From positions 1-41,764 of the forward strand of contig JASEHH010000023.1 in the NCBI GenBank assembly GCA_030017685.1: DNA of 41,764 nucleotides, written 5' to 3'. The translations under genes and the position numbers were made by a program. The notes below the pieces were generated by a model. That model searched no databases, was not told the origin of the DNA, and worked only from the letters and a program-made list of their open reading frames with translations. Of the stretch, positions 32,492 through 40,608 are shown piece after piece; positions within the stretch are counted from its first letter, which is position 1; every line of letters starts with the position of its first letter. The stretch is from Thermodesulfobacteriota bacterium (lineage in GTDB: Bacteria > Desulfobacterota > BSN033 > UBA1163).

Positions 32492-34693
32492 ATGAAAAAG
32501 ATTAGAATTGATTTGGTCCTTCATTCAATTCTTCAAAACCTAAAAGATTTCTGTAGCACTGAGAATCTAAAAGAGCTTTACGATCTGATTAAGGGATTTT
32601 GGGTTGAAGTTTTTTGGGGTTTTAAAAAGGGGACCCTTGAGCATAAAAGAGCGATTAAAACCTCTCTCGTCCTATGTACCATCGCTTTTATCATCCTCTC
32701 ATTAGCCCTTCTCAGGTTTACCGAGAGCTCTACCTTCTGCGGCCTTTGCCATCAGATGGATGTTTATATGGAATCGTGGAGGGCTTCCAGCCACCGTCAA
32801 GTGGCCTGCACACAATGCCATTACGAGCCTGGTCTTTTAAACCATCTGAAGGGGAAATGGGTGGACGGTCAGGTATCACTCGCCTACTTCCTATCGGGCA
32901 AGAGGCCCAGCAAACCTCATGCAGAGATCAGCGATGCGAGTTGCCTTCAGAAGGGATGCCATAAAATAGAGGATCTTCAGAAGGATATGATCTACAAGAA
33001 TGTGGCTTTCTCCCATGGGAAACACCTCGAGGAGCTGAGAAGGGGGATGAAACTTCGCTGTACTTCCTGCCATGCCCAGCTCGTTCAGGGAGCCCATCTC
33101 ACCGTCCATGAAATCAACTGTTTCATCTGCCATTACTATCGGGCGGGCCCGAAAGGAGAGGAAGAATGTATCTCATGCGCAGTGGGAAGCTGTGTCTCCT
33201 GCCATGTGGAGCCCAAGGGGGACATCAAAGTCAAAGGCTGGAATTTCAACCATCAAAAGTATATTGCGAGAGGAGTGGAATGCGAGAGATGCCATGTGAA
33301 TGTGGTTCAGGGGGATGGCCATGTCCCGGAAGGGAAATGCGTTCAGTGCCATAGTGAACCCGAGATCCTTACGACCAAATATACTCCTCAATTCATGCAT
33401 AAGAAGCATGTCACTGACCACAAGATCGAATGTGCGGATTGCCACTCTCACATTCGACATGAGATCGGGCCGATTCTTACGATGGTCCATTCTCCCACCG
33501 TCTGTGATAAGTGCCACAGCAAGGAGATGCATCTGGCCCCGAGGGAGTTTTACAAGGGCAGTGGCGGGATCGGGGTTCCGGACTCTCCGAGCCTAATGTT
33601 TGCCACTAATGTCGATTGTGTGGCCTGCCATCGGAAGGGAGGGGAGAGTCGGGCCGCCCTTCACACCACGAAATATGTTGAGAGGGCTATGGGGGAGTCC
33701 TGCGTAGGTTGCCATGGAGAAGGATATGATGAGACACTAAACCAGTGGCAGGTCCTTCTCTCAAAGACAAAAATCGAAACCAGTCAGCGCATCTCCAATG
33801 TTCAGGGAATTCTCCAGGAAGCGGAAAGGGATCGGGCGAGAACTCCTGAGCTTAAGAAGGCTGAGAACTTCCTGAACGAGGCGCGCCATAATTACAATTT
33901 CGTCCATCTGGGGAGGGGCGCTCACAATATTGAGTATGCGATTAAACTCCTCAATGCGGCGAACCATAAGACGGAGCAAGCCCTGGCTGCCCTTGACCGG
34001 AATTATAAACCCAAAGAATTTAAGACCGAGATGACCTGTACGACCCTCTGCCATATCGGGATCGAAAAACGGGCCGTTCCTTTCAACGACATCAAATTCT
34101 CCCATGAAACCCATGTGCTCAGAAAAAAGATGAAATGCATGGATTGTCATTCATCCCGTGACAATCACGGAAAGACCTTTTATAAGAATTGCAGGGACTG
34201 CCATCACGGCAAAGAGGTCAAGAAGGTCAAATGTGAAGACTGTCATGTCTCGGTCAAACGGTTGCTCCATGGGAAGGGAGGCCTTGGTGTTAAGGAGAGG
34301 CCGAGCAGTAAGTTGGATGTGGTCGAGTGTATCGATTGCCATCGTGGCGTGGTTGCCAAGAAGAAAGACACATTCGATGCCATCAAGAAACGGTGTATCG
34401 AGTGTCATGACCAGAGCTACGGAGAGATGCTCACCCGATGGAAAAAGAGTTCCGATGGGTTATTGGCGAAATTGGCTCCAAAGATCGAAAAAGTTAGGGA
34501 GGAGATCAGAAGAATTGAAAGCCGCGGCGGCCATACCTTCGTCTATCGAAAACCCTTCGGGGAGGCGGAGTTCAATTACAATCTGGCAAAGAAAGGCATT
34601 GGCGTTCACAATCTTGAGTATACGGAGGAGCTGTTAGAGTTTGCCAATAATCGCCTTGATGAAGCGATCAAGCAGTTAGCTAAAAAGAAGTGA
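32492..34693 (+). CDS. NapC/NirT-type membrane-anchored multiheme cytochrome c, about 18 hemes
   Basis: The 733-residue protein has one N-terminal membrane anchor (about 57-77, SLVLCTIAFIILSLALLRF) followed by a NapC/NirT-like first heme CGLCH (C83) and CTQCH. I count sixteen CxxCH motifs, plus one CxxxxCH (CLQKGCH) and one CxxxCH (CTTLCH), so up to 18 hemes. One further motif reads CISCA and has lost its histidine. The C-terminal half holds two copies of a module with a CxGCH/CIECH motif followed by a long helical stretch ending in HNIEYA or HNLEYT, an internal duplication. It is a periplasmic electron carrier, likely taking electrons from quinol. GGGGAGG precedes the ATG. Confidence 0.9.
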   Translation: MKKIRIDLVLHSILQNLKDFCSTENLKELYDLIKGFWVEVFWGFKKGTLEHKRAIKTSLVLCTIAFIILSLALLRFTESSTFCGLCHQMDVYMESWRASSHRQVACTQCHYEPGLLNHLKGKWVDGQVSLAYFLSGKRPSKPHAEISDASCLQKGCHKIEDLQKDMIYKNVAFSHGKHLEELRRGMKLRCTSCHAQLVQGAHLTVHEINCFICHYYRAGPKGEEECISCAVGSCVSCHVEPKGDIKVKGWNFNHQKYIARGVECERCHVNVVQGDGHVPEGKCVQCHSEPEILTTKYTPQFMHKKHVTDHKIECADCHSHIRHEIGPILTMVHSPTVCDKCHSKEMHLAPREFYKGSGGIGVPDSPSLMFATNVDCVACHRKGGESRAALHTTKYVERAMGESCVGCHGEGYDETLNQWQVLLSKTKIETSQRISNVQGILQEAERDRARTPELKKAENFLNEARHNYNFVHLGRGAHNIEYAIKLLNAANHKTEQALAALDRNYKPKEFKTEMTCTTLCHIGIEKRAVPFNDIKFSHETHVLRKKMKCMDCHSSRDNHGKTFYKNCRDCHHGKEVKKVKCEDCHVSVKRLLHGKGGLGVKERPSSKLDVVECIDCHRGVVAKKKDTFDAIKKRCIECHDQSYGEMLTRWKKSSDGLLAKLAPKIEKVREEIRRIESRGGHTFVYRKPFGEAEFNYNLAKKGIGVHNLEYTEELLEFANNRLDEAIKQLAKKK

Positions 34694-34748
34694 AAGAAAA
34701 AAGATTGTAAAATATAATTGTTATTTAAAATTAGAGGGTTAGAAGGCC

Positions 34749-34783
34749 AGCCCTGTACCTCTTTGCGTATAGGGCTTTTTTTT
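34749..34783 (+). terminator. Intrinsic terminator after the 18-heme cytochrome gene
   Basis: AGCCCTGTAC pairs with GTATAGGGCT (one G-U) around CTCTTTGC and is followed by eight T. It separates the cytochrome gene from the rex promoter. Confidence 0.85.
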
Positions 34784-34793
34784 AACGAAAGAC

Positions 34794-34822
34794 TTGACAA
34801 AGAAATGAGAATTTATTAAATT
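34794..34822 (+). promoter_or_regulatory. Promoter of rex
   Basis: TTGACA (34794-34799) is followed after 17 bp by TAAATT (34817-34822). The Rex operator begins at the next bases, so a bound Rex would overlap the transcription start. Confidence 0.6.
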
Positions 34823-34823
34823 C

Positions 34824-34854
34824 TTCACAAATTTTGTGAAAGGAGTCACAAAAT
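34824..34854 (+). promoter_or_regulatory. Rex operator overlapping the rex ribosome binding site
   Basis: ATTTTGTGA (34831-34839) and TCACAAAAT (34846-34854) are perfect 9-bp inverted half-sites 6 bp apart, which matches the Rex consensus TTGTGA-N6-TCACAA. A third half-site TTCACAA is at 34824-34830. The six-base spacer is AAGGAG, the Shine-Dalgarno sequence of rex. Confidence 0.85.
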
Positions 34855-35495
34855 TGAAATATCAAAAAATACCAGAAGCAACGATCCGGAGATTGTCAAG
34901 ATATTCGAGATGTCTCGAAGTAATGGAGCAGGCCGGAGAGGAGGTCGTCTCTTCCGCCCAATTAGCCAACCGGTGCATGGTAAATGCCGCCCAGGTGAGA
35001 AAAGACCTGGCCTATTTCGGTGAGTTTGGCATTCGAGGCGTAGGTTATTATGTGAAAGACTTGTTCAACGATATTAAGAAGATCTTAGGATCGAACAAGG
35101 AATGGAGAATGGCGGTCATAGGCATCGGGAATTTAGGCTCTGCCCTACTCTCTTATAAAGATTTTCTTAAGCAGAACTATAAGATCGTTGCGGCCTTTGA
35201 TATCGATCCTCCACAGGTGATCGGAAGGGTCTCCGAAAAGTTAGGAAAACCGGTCGAGGTCCTTCATATCAACCGGCTCAAAGAGGTGGCAAAAGAAAGA
35301 AGGATCGAGATCGGTCTTATCACCACTCCTCCTTCAGAGGCTCAGGCCGTAGCTGACCTCCTGGTGGAGGCAGAGGTGAGAGGCATTCTTAACTTTGCCC
35401 CCACACAGATTGTCGTACCGGAAGGATTTGTGGCGAAGGATGTCTTTTTCACCACGATTCTGGACAATCTGGCCTATCTTTTATCCAATAATTAG
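34854..35495 (+). CDS. rex: Redox-sensing transcriptional repressor Rex
   Basis: The 213-residue protein matches Rex: the winged-helix N-terminus KIPEATIRRLSRYSRCLEVMEQAGEEVVSSAQLANRCMVNAAQVRKDLAYFGEFGIRGVGY, then the NADH-binding Rossmann domain (AVIGIGNLGSALL) and the C-terminal domain-swapped helix DVFFTTILDNLAYLL. Rex releases DNA when NADH is high and usually controls fermentation and anaerobic respiration genes. The start is taken as TTG 34854, 8 bases after AAGGAG; GTG 34836 in the same frame has no ribosome site. The operator at 34824-34854 indicates autoregulation. The redox genes around it are plausible targets. Confidence 0.92.
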   Translation: MKYQKIPEATIRRLSRYSRCLEVMEQAGEEVVSSAQLANRCMVNAAQVRKDLAYFGEFGIRGVGYYVKDLFNDIKKILGSNKEWRMAVIGIGNLGSALLSYKDFLKQNYKIVAAFDIDPPQVIGRVSEKLGKPVEVLHINRLKEVAKERRIEIGLITTPPSEAQAVADLLVEAEVRGILNFAPTQIVVPEGFVAKDVFFTTILDNLAYLLSNN

Positions 35496-35669
35496 GGCAA
35501 TTTCCCCTTTCAAAAAATTCCCTTTTCTAAACTTGTTGGTCTCGTAAAAAGAGGCAGCGAATAAAGGTTGCAATGTTGCAATATTAAATGCGCTTCAACT
35601 CCCCCTGAATGGGTGAGCCCATAGGTTCGCACTTCAATTGATCTTAAATTTTTAGAGGCGGAGGAATAG

Positions 35670-36557
35670 ATGCTTATGAAACGGGAAGTGAATCCCCCCA
35701 AGGTGATTGAGAGCCTGTGTATTGGCTGTGAACGATGTGTGGCGGTTTGCCCGAGCTTCGTGCTGGATATGGCTGATGAAAAGCCTAAGGTGCTCAGAGG
35801 CGAGTGGTGTATTGGTTGTGGCCACTGCGGTGCAGTGTGTCCAAGCGAAGCCATCCTTTATCATGAGAGACTCCCCGAAAAAAATCCCAACGGGGGTGAA
35901 GCCCAGGCTGTTTCCCCTGAGGTGCTTGACCTTCTCATCCGGGAGAGGCGTTCGGTCCGGAACTACACTCCCGACCCGGTTCCGAAACAGATTTTGGAAA
36001 AAATCCTCGAGGCCGGAAGATATGGACCGACAGGCACGAACAGTCAGAATGTCCACTATGTGGTGCTGACATCACCGGATCAGATCGAACAGTTAAGGGA
36101 GATGACCCTCCGTTTTGGTGACCAGATTTTTTCGCGAGTGCAGAGTTGGTTCGGCAGCTTTTTCCTTTCTCTGGTTGCAGGGGAAAAGACTGTTGAATAT
36201 CTACGCGATTCTCTTCCCAAAATGATGGTTGCCCGTGAGCAAATAAACCGGGGAAAAGATCGCCTATTCTTTCATGCGCCGGCTGTGATGATCGCCCATG
36301 CCGAATCCTGGGACAGCTCTTCCTCTTTTAATTGTTCGGTGGCTCTGTATAATTGCTCTTTGATGGCCCATGCCTTAGGGCTGGGATGCTGCTTTAATGG
36401 CTTTCTGGTGAACGCAGTGAATCATGACCGGAAGATCAAACGCTGGCTGAGTATTCCGGCGGACCACCGATGCTATTCCGCCATGGCCCTCGGCTACCCG
36501 AATATGAAATACGAGCGCCTTGTTTCGCGTCACCCTCCAAAAGTGATGTGGCATTAG
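35670..36557 (+). CDS. Nitroreductase with N-terminal 2x[4Fe-4S] ferredoxin domain
   Basis: The 295-residue protein has two CxxCxxCxxxCP motifs at about C17-C27 and C47-C57, then an FMN-dependent nitroreductase domain (RRSVRNYTPDPVPKQILEKILEAGRYGPTGTNSQN, later GLGCCFNGF and MALGYPNMKYERL). The ferredoxin part probably delivers electrons to FMN for reduction of an unknown substrate. The start at ATG 35670 has GAGG upstream (35661-35664); ATG 35676 is also possible. ettA follows after 40 bp. Confidence 0.9.
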   Translation: MLMKREVNPPKVIESLCIGCERCVAVCPSFVLDMADEKPKVLRGEWCIGCGHCGAVCPSEAILYHERLPEKNPNGGEAQAVSPEVLDLLIRERRSVRNYTPDPVPKQILEKILEAGRYGPTGTNSQNVHYVVLTSPDQIEQLREMTLRFGDQIFSRVQSWFGSFFLSLVAGEKTVEYLRDSLPKMMVAREQINRGKDRLFFHAPAVMIAHAESWDSSSSFNCSVALYNCSLMAHALGLGCCFNGFLVNAVNHDRKIKRWLSIPADHRCYSAMALGYPNMKYERLVSRHPPKVMWH

Positions 36558-36597
36558 GATAAAAAGAGGATAAAGAAACGGGAGGATTTAAAGTGAG

Positions 36598-38283
36598 ATG
36601 GCAAACGAATCACAGAAAATCATTTACTCGATGATCGGCGTCAGTAAGTATCACGATAAAAGACCGATTTTGAAAGACATCTCACTCTCTTATTTTTACG
36701 GGGCCAAGATCGGCGTTATCGGTCTGAATGGCTCCGGGAAGAGTTCTTTGCTTCGCATCATCGCCGGCGAAGATAAAGAGTTCAATGGGCAGACCATCCT
36801 CACCCCGGGTTACACCATCGGCTTTCTCGAACAGGAACCGAAGCTCGACGAAGCCAAGACAGTGCGGGAGATTGTAGAGGAGGGGGTTCAGGAGACGGTT
36901 GAGCTTCTAAATGAATTCAACCGGATCAGCGAAAGGTTTTCAGAGCCCCTGTCAGAAGGGGAGATGAATCGTCTGATCGAGCGGCAGGGCGAGGTGCAGG
37001 AGAAACTCGACGCCCTCGATGCCTGGGATCTCGATTCGCGCCTCGAAATGGCCATGGAAGCCCTCCGGTGCCCTCCGGGAGAGACACCCATGAACGTTCT
37101 TTCGGGTGGAGAGAAAAGGCGCGTGGCATTGTGCCGGCTCCTGCTCCGAAGACCCGATATTCTGCTCCTCGATGAACCGACCAACCATCTCGATGCCGAA
37201 ACCGTGGCCTGGCTTGAACAGCATCTGAAGCGGTATCCCGGAACAGTCATCGCCGTCACCCATGACCGCTACTTTCTTGACAATGTGGCCGGATGGATTC
37301 TGGAACTTGACCGGGGAGAAGGCATCCCATGGAAAGGAAACTATTCTTCATGGCTTGAACAGAAGGAGAATCGTCTGAGGCTGGAGGAAAAGACAGAGAG
37401 CGAGCGTCGGAAAACGCTGCAGCGGGAACTCGATTGGATCCGGATGTCGCCAAAAGGGAGACATGCGAAACCGAAAGCCCGGATCGCCTCTTACGAAGCC
37501 CTCCTCGGACAGGAGGGTGAAAAGATAGCCAAGGACCTTGAAATCTATATTCCTCCGGGGCCACGGCTCGGAGATGTCGTGATCGAAAGCCGCAATATCA
37601 CCAAGTCCTATGGGGATCGGATTCTGATGGAGAATCTCTCCTTTTCCCTTCCTCCGGGCGGTATCGTCGGAATCATCGGCCCAAACGGCGCTGGAAAGAC
37701 CACGCTCTTCCGATTGATTACAGATCAGGAAAAACCTGATTCCGGAGCAATACGGATAGGGGAAACAGTAACAATGGCTTACGTCGATCAGAGCCGCGAC
37801 ATCCTCGATCCGGAAAAGACCATCTGGGAAGTGATATCAGAGGAAAAGGATACAATCCAGCTTGGCAGCAGACAGATCAATTCACGGGCCTATGTGGCTC
37901 GTTTCAATATCTCAGGCGCCGATCAGCAGAAGAAAGTTGGAATCCTATCAGGAGGAGAGCGAAACCGTGTCCACCTGGCACGGATGCTCAAGGAAGGAGC
38001 CAATGTCCTTCTTCTGGATGAGCCGACGAATGACCTGGATGTAAATACCCTGAGGGCGCTGGAGCAGGCCATCGAGAATTTTGCAGGCTCAGTCGTTGTG
38101 ATCAGCCATGACCGCTGGTTCCTCGACCGGATCACCACCCATATTCTGGCATTTGAAGGTGATAGCGCCATTGTTTGGTTCGAAGGGAACTATTCCGAGT
38201 ACGAGGCAGATCGAAGGCGTCGTCTCGGAGCTGCGGCGGACCAACCCCACCGGATCAAATACCGGCAGCTCACGAGAAAATAG
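36598..38283 (+). CDS. ettA: Energy-dependent translational throttle protein EttA
   Basis: The 561-residue ABC-F protein has Walker A GLNGSGKSS and GPNGAGKTT, signatures LSGGEKRR and LSGGERNR, Walker B LLLLDEPTNHLDAET and LLLLDEPTNDLDVNT. Its start MANESQKIIYSMIGVSKYHDKRPILKDISLSYFYGAKIGVIG and the arm inside domain 1 match EttA (about 555). EttA binds the ribosomal E site and couples the first peptide bond to ATP level. GGAGG lies 12 bases before the ATG. The segment is somewhat more GC-rich than its surroundings. Confidence 0.93.
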   Translation: MANESQKIIYSMIGVSKYHDKRPILKDISLSYFYGAKIGVIGLNGSGKSSLLRIIAGEDKEFNGQTILTPGYTIGFLEQEPKLDEAKTVREIVEEGVQETVELLNEFNRISERFSEPLSEGEMNRLIERQGEVQEKLDALDAWDLDSRLEMAMEALRCPPGETPMNVLSGGEKRRVALCRLLLRRPDILLLDEPTNHLDAETVAWLEQHLKRYPGTVIAVTHDRYFLDNVAGWILELDRGEGIPWKGNYSSWLEQKENRLRLEEKTESERRKTLQRELDWIRMSPKGRHAKPKARIASYEALLGQEGEKIAKDLEIYIPPGPRLGDVVIESRNITKSYGDRILMENLSFSLPPGGIVGIIGPNGAGKTTLFRLITDQEKPDSGAIRIGETVTMAYVDQSRDILDPEKTIWEVISEEKDTIQLGSRQINSRAYVARFNISGADQQKKVGILSGGERNRVHLARMLKEGANVLLLDEPTNDLDVNTLRALEQAIENFAGSVVVISHDRWFLDRITTHILAFEGDSAIVWFEGNYSEYEADRRRRLGAAADQPHRIKYRQLTRK

Positions 38284-38351
38284 GGTTTCTTCGCGTAATC
38301 GAGTGGGTTATTTCTGGCTATTTTCTCCCCCTCTTTGGCAAATGGTCCGAT

Positions 38352-38412
38352 GGGACTCACCATCCTGAGCTTGTCGAAGGAGAGGGGTCAGCCTGCCTGC
38401 CGGACAGGCAGG
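38352..38412. repeat. Intergenic repeat with GCTTGTCGAAGG arm and CCTGCCTG hairpin
   Basis: CACCATCCTGAGCTTGTCGA is the complement of the CCTTCGAC...CTCAGGA word at 4800-4818. It is followed by a perfect 8-bp hairpin CCTGCCTG-CCGGA-CAGGCAGG (38392-38412). This is a second member of the dispersed repeat family and lies after ettA, where it may also help end transcription. Confidence 0.7.
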
Positions 38413-38469
38413 GGGAGATTTTCAGATAAGTATGTCTTCTCAATGATGGACTCCTTAAGTCTTGATGAT

Positions 38470-38505
38470 TGACATTCACTGTAGGACAATGTAATATAGT
38501 GAATA
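38470..38505 (+). promoter_or_regulatory. Promoter with operator for the RHH-DUF433 / DUF5615 pair
   Basis: TTGACA (38470-38475), 17-bp spacer, TAATAT (38493-38498). ATTCACTGTA (38475-38484) and TATAGTGAAT (38496-38505) form an inverted repeat with one mismatch that brackets the -10 box. It is a likely operator for the RHH antitoxin. Confidence 0.75.
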
Positions 38506-38528
38506 ACAGACAATCGGAGGAGGTTATT

Positions 38529-38945
38529 ATGGCAGGCGTTCAGAAAAGTTTACGTCTCCCGCCCGAGACCATGAAGGAAATTGAGCAAATGGCCAAAGAG
38601 ACAGGGCAGGATTTTTCAAACGTGACCAAGGATCTCTTGCAAGAGGCCATCAAGATGAGGCGCTGCCCGGGGATATTGTTTTCCGAAGGGACCGGTGGAA
38701 GAAGAGCCCGGGTGGCGGGAGCAGGAATTGAAGTTTGGGAAGTAATTGCCGCTTTCAAAAGCATGAAGGGGGATTTCAAAAGGCTGCAAAAGGCATATCA
38801 TTGGCTATCCGGAGAACAGCTCAAGGCGGCCCTTGGATATTATACGATCTATCCCCAGGAGATTGACCGGCTCATCGAGCAGAATGAGCAATGGAATGAC
38901 GAGAAGGTTCGAGACCGTTATCCCTTTATGAGGTCGTCCTTGTGA
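38529..38945 (+). CDS. Antitoxin with RHH-like N-terminus and DUF433 domain
   Basis: ATG 38529 has a GGAGGAGG site upstream; the longer frame from 38469 reads through the promoter. The 138-residue protein starts with an RHH-like segment (VQKSLRLPPETMKEIEQMAKETGQDFSNVTKDLLQEAI). The DUF433 fold follows (RRCPGILFSEGTGGRRARVAGAGIEVWEVIAAFKSMKGDFKRLQKAYHWLSGEQLKAALGYYTIYPQEI). DUF433 proteins usually pair with DUF5615 PIN-like toxins, as here. The stop overlaps the toxin start (GTGA). The RHH fusion may give its own DNA binding. Confidence 0.82.
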   Translation: MAGVQKSLRLPPETMKEIEQMAKETGQDFSNVTKDLLQEAIKMRRCPGILFSEGTGGRRARVAGAGIEVWEVIAAFKSMKGDFKRLQKAYHWLSGEQLKAALGYYTIYPQEIDRLIEQNEQWNDEKVRDRYPFMRSSL

Positions 38946-39295
38946 AATTCTACCTGGATGAAGACCTCAGCCCTAAGATTGCCGAGATACTTAGAAAAGG
39001 TGGAATCGATGCACTGAGCGCCCATGAGGCCCGTATGTGCGAGGCATCGGACCAAAGGCAGCTCGACTTTGCAGCGGCAGAGAAAAGATGTTTGGTGACC
39101 AGAAATAGGGACGATTTTATTAGGCTCACGGTTCAATTCTTCAATGACCAGCGGGCCCATTGTGGAGTGCTCATCGTTCCCTACAGTCTCCCCGGGGATC
39201 AATTTTCACGAATAGCTGGCCTGATTAAGAAATTCTCCTCCCGTCATCAAAAAGGATTGGCTCCTTATTCAATCGCCTTCCTTCCGACAAAGTAG
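38942..39295 (+). CDS. DUF5615 PIN-like toxin
   Basis: The 117-residue protein begins with GTG and reads MKFYLDEDLSPKIAEILRKGGIDALSAHEA, the DUF5615 start in which Asp 6 and Asp 8 are PIN-like acidic residues. CLVTRNRDDFIRL has the third Asp pair. The segment CGVLIVPYSLPGDQFSRIAGLIKKF is typical of the C-terminus. It is probably an RNase toxin. It overlaps the antitoxin gene by 4 bases. Confidence 0.87.
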   Translation: MKFYLDEDLSPKIAEILRKGGIDALSAHEARMCEASDQRQLDFAAAEKRCLVTRNRDDFIRLTVQFFNDQRAHCGVLIVPYSLPGDQFSRIAGLIKKFSSRHQKGLAPYSIAFLPTK

Positions 39296-39362
39296 TGGTG
39301 TATTAAGCTCTAATGTACGAACGAAGGGAGAAAAACTATTCTAAGACAAGAGTTAAATAATT

Positions 39363-39626
39363 ATGAAAAAAATACCAAAATTTAAGACGGATGAAGAAGC
39401 TGCAAAATTCTGGGAGGCCCACAGTTTTCAGGACTATCACGGAAATACCAAGGAAGCCGGGATAAAATTCGTTAGAAGACCTAAGAAGACCATTGCATTG
39501 AGGCTTGATCCGGACGATATCAAATCGGTGGAAAGGGTTGCCGAACGCAAGGGATTAAGTTATACGCCGCTACTCAGGATGTGGATTAAAGAACATCTCG
39601 AAAAGGAAGAACGGCATACTGCCTAA
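39363..39626 (+). CDS. CopG-type antitoxin (CopG_antitoxin family), orphan
   Basis: The 87-residue protein KKIPKFKTDEEAAKFWEAHSFQDYH ... KKTIALRLDPDDIKSVERVAERKGLSYTPLLRMWIKEHLEKEE has the typical front motif (DEEAAKFWEAHSFQDY) and a C-terminal RHH of the CopG_antitoxin family. Such antitoxins usually lie next to a BrnT-like or RelE-like toxin. Neither neighbour here fits (DUF5615 has its own partner; the next gene is RT-like). It may be an orphan or act in trans. There is no clear Shine-Dalgarno sequence. Confidence 0.75.
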   Translation: MKKIPKFKTDEEAAKFWEAHSFQDYHGNTKEAGIKFVRRPKKTIALRLDPDDIKSVERVAERKGLSYTPLLRMWIKEHLEKEERHTA

Positions 39627-39661
39627 CTATCCCGAAGGAAACTTCGTCATAAAAATACCTT

Positions 39662-40180
39662 ATGACAATTGCCAGGACTCAAATCTCTGATGACAGGACT
39701 AAATGTGAGCGCGCGTTTAATGCTTACCGCGATTCATTAAAAGCATTGAAGCTGATTCCACACGATTGTCCTGAGACGCCAGGTGACAGATCGGGTTTTT
39801 GGAAGGAAAAGTCAAAAATGCCATACAGATGGGGCGATGAAAAAGAAAATGGCTATCCATGGATAGGTTTTCTCGGTTATGAGATCCATTATGATGGTCA
39901 TGTTAGGATTCGCAAGAAATCGCTTAAGAAGGAAATGCAAAAACAATATGAAGTAACAAATGAAGTACGCACGGCAGTGAAAGGAGGTAAGAAAAAAGTT
40001 ACGAACAAAACCATCGAAGAGTCAGTGATTAACCGACTAATTGGAATGGCTGTCGTCTCCGCCCCCTGCTGGAGTTCACCTCAGGTGAAGTCTGCCGATT
40101 CCCTTAACATGTCAACTCAATCGCCGTCCGAAGCCTTGAAGAGCGGTTTACCTGTGGCCGTTTATGCAACTGTAAGGTAA
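39662..40180 (+). CDS. Reverse-transcriptase-like C-terminal fragment
   Basis: The 172-residue frame has SDDRTKCERAFNAYRDSLKALKL, followed by WGDEKENGYPWIGFLGYEIHYDGHVRIRKKSLKKEMQKQYEV. The second stretch resembles the thumb-side FxGYxI..DG..R.RKKS segment of bacterial retron/DRT-like reverse transcriptases. The catalytic YxDD palm and the first 200 or more residues expected are missing. The last 40 residues (SAPCWSSPQVKS ...) look like out-of-frame sequence. It is probably a truncated remnant and not functional. The assignment is by motif only. Confidence 0.5.
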   Translation: MTIARTQISDDRTKCERAFNAYRDSLKALKLIPHDCPETPGDRSGFWKEKSKMPYRWGDEKENGYPWIGFLGYEIHYDGHVRIRKKSLKKEMQKQYEVTNEVRTAVKGGKKKVTNKTIEESVINRLIGMAVVSAPCWSSPQVKSADSLNMSTQSPSEALKSGLPVAVYATVR

Positions 40181-40203
40181 TTTATCCGCTACCGGAAACC
40201 CTA

Positions 40204-40608
40204 TTATATCCAAACGATATCCACCAGGTGCTCCACTTTCTTAAATTCTGGGTCGCCGGTTACCAACATGGCTTTGTGTTCCACAGCCGAAGCAAGAGCG
40301 AAGCAGTCGGCATAAGAGAGGGCATATTGAGCTTTATATTCAGCGGCCTGGAATATCAAATGATTGGGGATCGGCAGGATGGTGAAGTTTAACCTTTCAA
40401 TGTTCGCAAGAACCTCCAATTTCTTCTGGTCGCCAAATTCCTTTTTTGTCGAATAGATGATCTCACCAAGATTAATTGCATTGATATATTTGGTGACACC
40501 GGTTTTTCTTATTTCCTGAAGGAGATGGACAACCTTTTCATACCCCTTCTCTTTTTGGAAGAATTTCAGAAGGGCGTGGCTGTCGAAAATAAAAGGCCTT
40601 TTCTCCAT
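40204..40608 (-). CDS. PIN-domain toxin (VapC-like)
   Basis: The 134-residue protein begins MEKRPFIFDSHALLKFF, where Asp 9 is the first PIN acidic residue. INLGEIIYS provides the conserved Glu, and LSYADCFALASAVEHKAMLVTGDPEFKKVEH the last two Asp. All four expected acidic positions are present, so the RNase site is intact. The ATG overlaps the antitoxin stop by one base (TAATG). Confidence 0.9.
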   Translation of the reverse strand: MEKRPFIFDSHALLKFFQKEKGYEKVVHLLQEIRKTGVTKYINAINLGEIIYSTKKEFGDQKKLEVLANIERLNFTILPIPNHLIFQAAEYKAQYALSYADCFALASAVEHKAMLVTGDPEFKKVEHLVDIVWI

